Source: Topomyia yanbarensis (Eukaryota; Arthropoda; Insecta; Diptera; Culicidae). Taken from it: DNA of 64,000 nucleotides. Positions 55,756 through 64,000 of this stretch are shown here, one piece after another; the first letter of the stretch is position 1; each line of letters opens with the position of its first letter. The position numbers and the translations under genes were made by a program. Under the pieces are notes generated by a model. It worked only from the letters and a program-made list of their open reading frames with translations, had not been told where the DNA came from and did no database searches. The stretch covers positions 806,001-870,000 of the forward strand of contig NC_080672.1 of the NCBI RefSeq assembly GCF_030247195.1, in the 5' to 3' direction.

Positions 55756-58139
55756 ATCTAAGAGAAGTTTTCGTATTTAATAGCATATTAATTTGAAATT
55801 GCTCCGGCAGAGAAAAACTCAAACTTATTCATATAAAAGCAACAAGCAGTTTGCGATGGCTCAACTGAATGCGTACTGCTCAGGATTCTGGATCAACTGG
55901 AAGCGGAAGAGATTTAGAAAATCTTCCTGAAACCGGCGGTCACGGATACGGCTACTAAATATTCAGACCGAGACCGTCGTGATGATTAACAATTATCTGA
56001 CGTATAGCAACAATGACTCCATATTGAAGCTTTGTTGACGTTGACGGTCGACGAATGGTGCTCGTAAATATTATAAAGATATTCGTATATAGCAGCGAAC
56101 AACAACGAAGCTGATTCGTAATAAGCCAGCGAAAATCGTTTCGTGGTTTTCACGAAAAACTCGTAATAAAAAATAAATGTGTTACAATAGAACTACGAAC
56201 GATTCATCGTATGTACGAAAAATTCGTATATTTTATGAAAATTGTCTGTACGAAACTAATACATAGCGATTTACGAATATATTCTATCAGTGCACTGACT
56301 CAAAGTTGTGTATAATTTTCAATGTGCAGTGGGCTGTGCATCGAATTTTTCAACCAAAACAAAAGCGTGTCACTATACAAACAGAACGTGAAACTTGAAA
56401 CTGTTGTTTCGTTAGTACACCGTTTCCAGAAACAGTTTCCCTTTATAATATGATTCATACATAAATACATTCCAGTTTCTGTTATCCCAGCTTGTCTACT
56501 ACCTTTTCTCATTCATCGTGGAAACGATTCGGGGAAAACATATTGCCATACCAACAACAACAACAACATCAAGCACAGTTTGAAATCCATCACCCGCTTT
56601 TAACTGGCGTGCAGAAGAATATCGTGTTCCTGTACAGATCGGAACAACGGCGCATTGCTTCGAGAAGAAAATTATGAAAATCGAACAGATTTGTGTTGCC
56701 GGTTGCACCGGCTGCAGTGCCGAAGAGGAAGGAGAAGCTTTCCCGAAATATTCACAGCTATGTAGGTAGCCAACTATGTAGGTAGAAGATATATGTTGCC
56801 AAGACGGAATCCGGAAAGCAATTCATTTCCTAACGTAATTTTTCAATCGCTACCTTCCTTGTATTCAACCTACAACCGGTTGAAGAATGTTCAGCAGCGA
56901 AAGGATAGAACTCGAAACGGAGTGGAAATAACAAAGCAATCCTGCCACTTTAGCGAAACAGATTATTCTAGATATTGGAGAAGAATGTGTACACTATCGT
57001 AAAGGTAAATCATTATTCGCTTGAAAATACTACGGGTGCTAACAAATGATCTGACAGATGTAGCAGAAATATGAAGATAAATATGGCAGTTACATTTATT
57101 ATTATTTTTTCAACCAGTAGCACTCGAACAGACGAAGTAGGCTTTGAAGGGAAAATACGGACACCTTAAGGTTAGATTAAAAGAACTCGTCGTCTACCAA
57201 TGTAGCAACTTATAGGAATACAATTTTAAACAGAAAGCTGTTTAAAATTTTATCAGTATAGGTTACTATATTAACCATAGAGTATCCGTCTTTATCTACT
57301 TTTCCCAACGCAACATTTGAACTCGTAAAATATTCCTCAATGTGAAGTCTGCGAACTACGTTTGATGAAAATTCAACTTCGCATATCACAAACCAAAAAC
57401 AGTTTCATCACGACACACATACCTACACGGATTTGAGCAAATATGCTGGAACTGGGTGAATAAATTGTATTCATATGCACAAACAGTTTTGCTGATTGCA
57501 GCGTAACGGCAAAGTTTTGAATACGTTAAACCGTCAGTGAGTGAGAGCTAACCCATAGTGGTGAGCCCTACCAGCGAACATTCCACACCGCCTTGAAATT
57601 ACATTCTGAAATATGACTGTGCTTATAGTGAAATTTTAAAATTTTGTTCATATGCGTTCCCGAAAGTTTAATGTGGATCTGAAAGTCCAAAACAATACCG
57701 TCAGCATATTCAAACTGGATTGGGAAAATTCCTGCATTTCAAGCGTTCAACTTCAAGCTCGCGCGTTATGAATTCTCTTTATTGCACATTATAGCAGCGG
57801 AGAATTATGACGCTGTCGAATCGAAAAAAAATGGTTGTCAATTCGTAGTAGAAACAAGTGGCATACAGAAAATTGCAGCACAAAATAAAAAAGTAAAACG
57901 ATTTAATCCATCCAACTGTTTAATGTGGGCTTTTTTCAACATTAAATTCGTTATAAAAGGCTGTTGAACATAAAAATTATTCCTTGTGGATAGTTTATTT
58001 ACTCTGTATTCTGGAGTCCAATAATAACGGATTTCTTCCTTTCCTACGGAAAATAACTAGTCAACTGAATTTTGAAGTACATGTGGCAAGAATTCGTCTG
58101 ATTGCTCAATTAGAGCATGCATTTAAATTAGCCTGATAC
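55756..58139. other. No gene recognised
   Basis: 56050-56290 is rich in CGTAT/ACGAA words. A (CAA)n microsatellite lies at 56550-56568. Frames at 56300-57002 and 57782-57967 have no domain. Confidence 0.35.
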
Positions 58140-59425
58140 TACACATCTGTCGAAAACGACAACACGAATTTGTGAAAAAACGCTCCGCCACTTCGAACTG
58201 GATGACGTAAACGAGTTTTCTAGTTCCAGCTGTAGAAAAGCGTCAACAAGTGGACGCCATATATTTTGATTTCGCGAAACCATTCGACAAGGTGCCCCAC
58301 AACATTGCTGTTTTGAAACATGAGCGACTATGTTTTCCTGACTGGGTAACCAGATGGCTGCATTCTTACCTCTCACAACGATCCACCTTCGTTAAAAATT
58401 GCACTACACGCTCAAGCGCATTCGTAGCGTGAACCGGTATACCTCAAGGAAGCCACCTAGGACCACTGATCTTTCTCTTATTCATTAACGATCTCTGCAC
58501 CCGCATCAACTCTAAAAAACTACTCTATTCTGATGATCTGAAAATCTATCGTTCAATTGCTTCATCACTCGACTCTGCTCTGCTCCAAGACGTTATAGCC
58601 AATATAGAGGAATGGTGCTTGCAGATCAACGTTGATGAATGTAAGGTGATAAGTTTCGGACGCTCGGCAAATATACGGCGTTGCGAATATACTCTGCAAG
58701 CCTGTGTCATCGAGCTGGTGGGTTATATCCGTGACTTAAGAGTGTTATTCGACAGAAAACTTCGTTTCGCCGACCACATCACTGCAACAACGGCAAAGGT
58801 TTTTGCAACATTAAGAGTTCTAGAACGGAACACAGTCGATTTTGTGTATTTCTACACACAGAAATCTTTATACTGCGCATTGGTTCGGAGCAACTTGGAG
58901 TACGCTGTACAAGTATGGACGCCATAGAACACATTTCAAAATAGCTGACTGGAACCCGTTCAGAGAAGTTTTGTACGTTTCGCTCTCAGAAAATTGCCTT
59001 GGAACGACCCGATCCGTCTTCCGCCGTATAATAATAGATGCATGTTGCTAGATTTGCCAACGCTGGAGTCTCGCCGCACGTTGGCTACATCCATAGCTTG
59101 CAAGGAATGTTCATTTTCGATATATTATCGAACAATATTGACTGCCCGACATTCTCTCAAGGATTCATTTGTTTGTTCCCCCTCGTGATATAAGAAATCG
59201 TCCACTTCTGTGGACTCTTAGGCACCGTTGTTGTATCGCCAGAACAACCCGGTAGACAAATGTTGTAGCAGATTCAACGAAACTGTTTTAGTTTATGACT
59301 TCCATACCACTAAATCAAATTATAAGTTAACAATTAGAATTTTTTAAAATTGACACTAGCAATAGCATTAAGTGTAATCTGTACGATGTATATCAAAGAT
59401 GTAGCAATAATAATAAAAAAATCAT
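58140..59425 (+). pseudogene. CR1-like LINE, 3' half of reverse transcriptase
   Basis: One plus frame carries FVKKRSATSNWM, DAIYFDFAKPFDKVPH (first catalytic Asp), WVTRWLHSYLSQRS, then after a TGA stop (58430-58432) TGIPQGSHLGPLIFLLFIND and LLYSDDLKIY. The usual catalytic Ala-Asp-Asp is Ser-Asp-Asp here. It continues NIEEWCLQINVDECKVISFG to a stop at 58925-58927; the C-terminal region resumes in other frames (RKLPWNDPIRLPPY, ESRRT). The 3' end (about 59380-59425) has short ATAAT-type repeats, as in CR1-group tails. The element is 5'-truncated and inactive. Confidence 0.88.
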
Positions 59426-59729
59426 AATCATTATTCCGTTCAGGGTTGTTTATAACTTCTTAAATTTGCACATTTCTTATATGATGAAATTGGTCAGAGT
59501 TGGTTTCAAACTCCGAAAATAACACATTTTCTCTACCACTTAACATTTAATTCAATCTTACCTAGTGTGACCACTTTTGCGTAAGGTCAGATCCGTAGAT
59601 TACGAGTTTGTCCCACCAGCATCGGAAATTTGTTTTATGAAATGTAAATTTAGTATTTTTGTATTTAGATTTATATTTGGAATTAGTTTCACTTCATAAC
59701 TTTTAATAAAGAGCTGAATTGTAGCTTTG
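59426..59729. other. Nothing recognised
   Basis: AT-rich spacer between the LINE tail and the second Transib-like copy. Confidence 0.35.
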
Positions 59730-59734
59730 GGGCG

Positions 59735-60286
59735 CACAGTGGCGGATCTTCAAACAAAAGTCGGACAAAACCTCAAATGTTACCTAATTTGGCTGAAAAT
59801 CACAAATTTTGAGCCCATTTTTGATGCCAAAAGTCGCAAAATATTAAATGCATTTTTCCATACAGTATCATTGAACCTTTCTTATAACTATGATCCCGTT
59901 TTCATGGAAGAACACTACTTTAAATCCATTGTATAACCTGTTGGTTTATTGTAGATTTTCTAAGTATTTTACACAAAACACCATGCGCCTCCATATCAGC
60001 AAAAAAGCTTCAAAATCACCTTAAACCCTTTTGCGCACCTAGGCACAGAACGAGACCATGACATTCGAAAAGTAAAGGTTATTTCCCATAGAATGTATAC
60101 TATGTGACCGTTCCGAAATGATTCCGAAATTTGTACAGAATACATTAGTGAAAAAAATATTTTTGATCCGGCCCCCTCAAACATATTTAAACGAAAAAGT
60201 TATAGGTCGAAGCAAATTTACCGAATGTATTTTAATCGCTAACCAAGCTCTTACGTTCCTCTACACAATGAAACTAGTTGTGCTAA
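59735..60286. mobile_element. Second Transib-like copy, cut by a LINE
   Basis: Starts with CACAGTG (59735-59741), again with a 23-nt spacer and the nonamer-like ACAAAACCT. It follows 52783-53400 collinearly at about 90 percent identity, with two internal deletions. The five preceding bases are GGGCG, GC-rich as expected. Similarity stops at GTGCTAA (60280-60286), where the LINE 5' end begins; the right end must lie beyond the window. Confidence 0.8.
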
Positions 60287-60592
60287 TCATTCGTTGTTCG
60301 ACTTGCGCTCGGATAAGACGTGTGCTAGTGCTTTTGCAGTTGCCTTCCCCGGCTCAGTTTTTATTGTGTCCAGTGCTCAGTGCAGTGTCAAAGCCAGTTG
60401 TGATTGCTAGGCCTTTGTTTCGAAAACAAAGTGTGTCGTGCTGATATTGTCAGCGAGTCCCAGCAAAGGTCATCGGCATCGAAAAGATAAGTACCTGTTT
60501 CCCTTCTACTATTATTTTCTGTTTTGCCCTTGATACATTCCGTTACTGCTCTTTTTATCGTTCTTTGCGCGAAGTGCTGATCTCGCGCTAAA
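60287..60592 (+). promoter_or_regulatory. LINE 5'UTR / likely internal promoter
   Basis: 306 bases from TCATTCGTTGTTCGACTTGC to the ORF1 start. The TCATTCGTTGTTCG start resembles the initiator-type beginnings of internal pol II promoters in jockey-group LINEs, which lack upstream promoters. No TATA box is needed or seen. Promoter function is inferred. Confidence 0.45.
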
Positions 60593-61627
60593 ATGTCCCT
60601 CGACGGTCAGCCCACCGATGATAATATGGATGATGAAACATCCCCTGATAAGCCTCCTACCAAACCCCCTCGCCTAAAAGCATACCCAGAGAACTCGACT
60701 GGGCCATTTGTGGTTTACTTCCGGACCACCAATAAATCATTTGATATTTTGAAAATATCACGTGATCTGACAGAGCATTACTCGGCCGTGACCCAGATTA
60801 CAAAGGTTCGCGCGAATAAGTTAAAAATTGTTGTTAGCGACCTCGCACAGGCAAACGGGATTGCTTCCTGTACCCGCTTTACGCAGCATTATAGGGTGTA
60901 TGTACCGTGTGTAGATGTAGAGGTCGACGGGGTCATAACCGAGGCGAGTTTGACATGCGAGGACGTGCTGAAGTATGGGGCTGGCTGTTTTAAAAACCCC
61001 CTACTAAAGCCGGTGAAAATATTAGACTGCAAGAAATTGCACACGCTCGCTGGAGATAAAGAACCCTATGTACCATCAGCCTCGCTTCGGGTGACTTTCG
61101 CCGGATCGTCTCTTCCAAATTACGTCCTTCTGGATAGGGTTCGCCTGCCTGTACGCCTGTTTGTACCGCGGGTAATGAACTGCAGCAACTGTAAACAGTT
61201 GGGCCATACAGCCACCTTTTGTGGCAATAAAAAACGATTTGGCAATTGCTGTGGGGAGCATGAGGATGACTCTTGTGACAAAGACACTGAAAAGTGTGTT
61301 TACTGCGGGGGCCCTCCGCATGCTCTTAAATCATGCCCTGCGTACAAACAGCGCGGGGATAAAATTAAGCGCTCCCTCAAGGAACGCTCGAAGCGCTCTT
61401 ATGCAGAAATGTTAAAGAATGCTTCGCCATCTGTCCTTTCCGAAAACTCCTTTGCTCTTTTGGCTCCTGTTGAGCAAGAATCTGATAATCCACAAGAGGG
61501 AACATCTTTTGTTAACCCGGGGGAGTCCAGGAAGCGGAGAAATCCTGCCTCCCAAGGTATCCCAAGGTGTCCTCCTCTGAGAGTGCGCCAACCACATCTA
61601 ATAAATCCAACGGAAGTGCTGCACTAA
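60593..61627 (+). CDS. LINE ORF1, gag-like zinc-knuckle protein (frameshifted C-terminus)
   Basis: 344 residues. An acidic and Pro-rich N-terminus precedes GPFVVYFR (37-44), an RNA-binding-like region, then zinc knuckles. Knuckle 1 is C197-X2-C200-X4-H205-X4-C210. Knuckle 3 is C235-X2-C238-X4-H243-X4-C248. In the middle knuckle (RFGNCCGEHEDDSC, 215-228) the usual first cysteine position holds Phe216, so it is probably defective. Such proteins coat element RNA and guide it to the nucleus. The frame ends VRQPHLINPTEVLH at 61627. The frame offset by one continues with SSSESAPTTSNKSNGSAALK and ends exactly at the ORF2 start. The natural C-terminus is therefore very likely there, and a frameshift lies near 61545-61567, where CCCAAGGTAT/CCCAAGGTGT is tandemly repeated. 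Confidence 0.85.
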   Translation: MSLDGQPTDDNMDDETSPDKPPTKPPRLKAYPENSTGPFVVYFRTTNKSFDILKISRDLTEHYSAVTQITKVRANKLKIVVSDLAQANGIASCTRFTQHYRVYVPCVDVEVDGVITEASLTCEDVLKYGAGCFKNPLLKPVKILDCKKLHTLAGDKEPYVPSASLRVTFAGSSLPNYVLLDRVRLPVRLFVPRVMNCSNCKQLGHTATFCGNKKRFGNCCGEHEDDSCDKDTEKCVYCGGPPHALKSCPAYKQRGDKIKRSLKERSKRSYAEMLKNASPSVLSENSFALLAPVEQESDNPQEGTSFVNPGESRKRRNPASQGIPRCPPLRVRQPHLINPTEVLH

Positions 61628-61917
61628 AGCCGAAGCAATCTGCTCCCGGATTTGGAAATTTTAATTCAAACAAGGAGTACCCACCACTTCCAGGGACACC
61701 AGACACCCCAAGTGTCCCTCTTTTTCAAACAGACACTCAGTCCAGTAATGGACTAATGAAATTTTCTGACATCGTGGACTTAATTTTCACAGCTTTCAAT
61801 GTTACCGATCCTCTTAAAAGCCTTCTGATACGTTTTCTCCCTATAGTGCAAACATTTTTGAAGCAGTTGACTACTAAATGGCCCCTCCTTGCAGCGATCG
61901 TATCCTTCGATGGCTAA
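61564..61917 (+). pseudogene. Displaced C-terminal part of LINE ORF1
   Basis: An open frame offset from ORF1, Pro/Ser-rich with KEYPPLPGTPDTPS, then a hydrophobic helix-like FSDIVDLIFTAFNVTDPLKS. It closes at TAA 61915-61917. The junction sequence around the stop is conserved in the older relative at 49438-49471, which supports this as the genuine ORF1 end. Confidence 0.7.
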
Positions 61918-64000
61918 GTCATCGAACGAGGTCACTGATTCGATCACTGTTCTACAGTGGAACAGCAGAAGTATCCTCCCGAAAATCGATTCCTTCAAAT
62001 TTTTACTAAATAGTTTAAAATGTGATGTTTTCGCATTATGTGAAACTTGGTTAACTTCCGATATAAATCTCAACTTCCACGACTTTAATATAATTCGTCT
62101 GGATCGAGAAAACCCCTATGGAGGAGTACTTTTGGGGATTAAAAAGTGCTATTCTTTCAACCGAATTAACCTCCCTTCGACACCAGGCATTGAAGTTGTC
62201 GCTTGTGAAATAAGGATCAAAAGCAAATACCTTAGCATTGCTTCCATCTACATTCCCCCTAGAGCGTCGGTAGGGAACCGAACGCTTTGTAATATCACGG
62301 AATTCCTACCGGCACCGCGGCTAGTTCTAGGAGACTTTAACTCGCACAATACGGTATGGGGTGGTCTTCACGATGATAACAGATCAACATTAATCCAAGA
62401 TCTTTGCGATAATTTCAACATGACCATCTTAAACACGGGAGAAATGACACGGATTCCTACACCACCAACAAGCGCAAGCGCGTTGGATTTATCTCTATGC
62501 TCGACTTCGCTACAGTTATATTGCACGTGGAAGGTGATCCCTGATCCCCACGGTAGCGATCATTTGCCTATCGTGATTTCAATTGCTAACGGTTCAAGAC
62601 CATCGGAAACAATCAATGTCTCATATGACCTCACACGGAACATTGATTAGAAGAGTTACGCGACCGCGATATCCGCTAAAATCGAATCCACTCAAGAACT
62701 TCCTCCGGAGGAAGAGTACAGGTTTTTGGCTGGCTTGATTCTCGACAGTGCGAATCAAGCTCAGACTAAACCAGTACCCAGCGCGAATACCCATGGACGG
62801 TCTCCCACCCTGTGGTGGGATAAAGAGTGCTCAGAGCTGTACGCGGAAAAGTCCACTGCATATAAGGCCTTCCGGGAAGACGGGTTACCCGCTAGCTATC
62901 TACAGTACGCGTCGTTAGAAAGGCGAATGAAGAGTCTAATGAAAGCCAAAAAACGCAGTTATTGGCGCCGGTTCGTCGACGGGTTAACGAGAGGAACAGC
63001 GATGAGCACTCTTTGGGGTACGGCTCGACGTATGCGTAACCGTAATAGTATCAACGAGAATGTGGAATATTCAAACCGTTGGATATTCGCTTTCGCCAAG
63101 AAGATCTGTCCGGACTCTGTCCCGGTACAGAAAACGTGCCGCGCCGCGTCTCCTCACGATACCGCGAACGAAACACCGTTTTCGATGGTGGAGTTCTCAC
63201 TTGCCCTCTTATCGTGCAACAATAACGCCCCGGGGTTAGACAGAATCAAATTCAACTTTTTGAAGAATCTGCCTGACACTGCTAAAAAGCGTTTGCTGAA
63301 TTTATTTAACAAATTCCTTGACAAGTTTCATGACTGGAGGCAAGTGAAGGTCATCGCCATCGCAAAATCGGGAAAACCAGTCTCCGACCACAACTCGTAC
63401 CGACCAATTGCAATGCTTTCCTGTATCCGGAAATTGTTCGAGAAAATGATCTTGTTTCGCCTCGACAATTGGGTCGAAGCAAATGGCTTACTGTCAGATA
63501 CACAATTTGGCTTCCGCAAAGGCAAAGGGACGAACGATTGCCTTGCGTTGCTTTCTACAGAAATCCAGATGGCCTATGCTAACAAAGAGCAGATGGCATC
63601 AGTCTTCTTGGATATTAAGGGGGCTTTTGACTCTGTTTCTATCAATGTTCTTTCAGAGAAGCTGCATCAGCATGGTCTTTCGCCGATTTTAAATAACTTT
63701 TTGCTAAACCTGTTGTCTGAGAAGCATATGCATTTTTCGCATGGCGACTTAACAACATCGCGATTTAGCCACATGGGTCTTCCCCAGGGCTCATGTCTAA
63801 GTCCCCTACTCTACAATTTTTACATGAATGACATTGACGATTGTCTTGCCAATTCATGCACGCTAAGGCAACTTGCAGACGACGGGGTGGTCTCTGTTAC
63901 AGGGCCCAAAGCTGCCGATTTGCAAGAACCATTACAAGATACTTTGGACAATTTGTCTGCTTGGGCTCTTCAGCTGAGTATCGAGTTCTCCACGGAGAAA
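61910..64000 (+). pseudogene. LINE ORF2, AP endonuclease and reverse transcriptase, one nonsense codon
   Basis: Starts at ATG 61910 inside ATGGCTAA, overlapping the ORF1 stop by 8 bases, a layout that suits termination-reinitiation. Endonuclease (APE-type) boxes: QWNSRS with N18, CETW with E45, SIYIPP with Y114, GDFNSHNTVWG with D142 and N144, LDLS with D193, GSDHLP with D217/H218. A TAG at 62648-62650 (codon 247) ends this part; the same frame then stays open to the window end. Reverse transcriptase boxes follow: NNAPGLDRIKF (near 63222), SYRPIAMLSCIRKLFEK, QFGFRKGKGTNDCL, VFLDIKGAFDSV (63602-63636), GLPQGSCLSPLLYNFY (63777-63824) and QLADDGVVS (63868-63897), all with catalytic aspartates. 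The 3' part is outside. Endonuclease and RT cores look intact apart from the stop, so inactivation is recent. Confidence 0.9.

Larger units (their letters stand above)
60287..64000 (+). mobile_element. LOA/jockey-type LINE, 5'-complete, 3' beyond window
   Basis: A non-LTR retrotransposon in order: 5'UTR, gag-like ORF1, endonuclease plus reverse transcriptase ORF2. The 5' end is fixed by comparison with the uninterrupted Transib-like copy at 52783. Two lesions were seen: a net frameshift late in ORF1 and one nonsense codon in ORF2. An older relative is at 48300-49475. The clade is by memory of box wording (LADDGVVS, PQGSCLSPLLYNFYMNDI). Confidence 0.85.

Noticed and set aside
61076..61706. Minus-strand frames opposite the LINE ORF1
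   Set aside because: Shadows of ORF1 on the other strand; no independent motif.

Overview
This window is eukaryotic and almost certainly from the genome of a culicine mosquito, most likely Aedes or a close relative. The reasons are an AT-rich, gene-poor sequence packed with nested transposable elements, tRNA-derived SINEs, LOA/jockey- and CR1-like LINE fragments, and dispersed repeats with blocks I associate with Aedes: 'TTTGGCCGAAAAGACC' arrays, 'ATGCCTAACG' arrays, 'CCTTTCTC...GAGAAAGGC' repeats and 'CATGAACAAAAATC' satellites. The species call is recognition from memory, not a search. I found no convincing host protein-coding exon, tRNA, rRNA or CRISPR array. Almost all recognisable coding sequence belongs to mobile elements, and nearly all of it is broken.

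Layout. 1-7.9 kb: a 17-bp tandem array, then a minus-strand LINE reverse transcriptase split into two pieces (1.16-1.37 kb and 7.33-7.49 kb) by about 6 kb of nested insertions. These include a 1.9-kb inverted-repeat element carrying a 365-bp near-perfect palindrome, and a Penelope-like element reduced to its GIY-YIG endonuclease between inverted arms of about 165 bp. 8-16.7 kb: mostly unrecognised DNA with a fold-back repeat (12 kb) and a decayed CR1-like LINE (14.6-15.5 kb, minus). 16.7-32 kb: A-rich DNA around a mosquito repeat, two inverted copies of an unnamed 1.5-1.7 kb repeat (19.1-20.9 and 30.3-32.0 kb), a hAT-like element (22.4-23.8 kb) and a perfect 132-copy array of an 8-mer (25.98-27.04 kb). 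32-45 kb: SINEs, T-rich decayed sequence, a pogo-like TA element (37.9-40.6 kb) holding a SINE with a 25-bp target duplication, a 2.6-kb hAT-like element and a 508-bp hAT-type MITE. 45-52 kb: unrecognised DNA, a degraded LINE ORF1 interrupted by a 364-bp hAT-type MITE, and two opposed mariner transposase remnants.

52.8-64 kb holds the most interesting part. An 866-bp Transib-like element (52783-53648) has a CGACG target duplication and CACAGTG ends. At one end the heptamer is followed by a 23-nt spacer and at the other by a 12-nt spacer, each leading to the same nonamer-like CCAAAACCT or ACAAAACCT. This is the geometry of V(D)J recombination signals. A second copy (59735-60286) is cut by the 5' end of a LOA/jockey-type LINE, which runs to the window end with 5'UTR, gag-like ORF1, endonuclease and reverse transcriptase. 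That LINE is the only near-complete element with coding capacity; it carries a frameshift in ORF1 and one nonsense codon in ORF2.

The whole reads as heterochromatin-like intergenic or intronic DNA built by repeated nested insertion. All family assignments rest on motifs and terminal structure read by eye.
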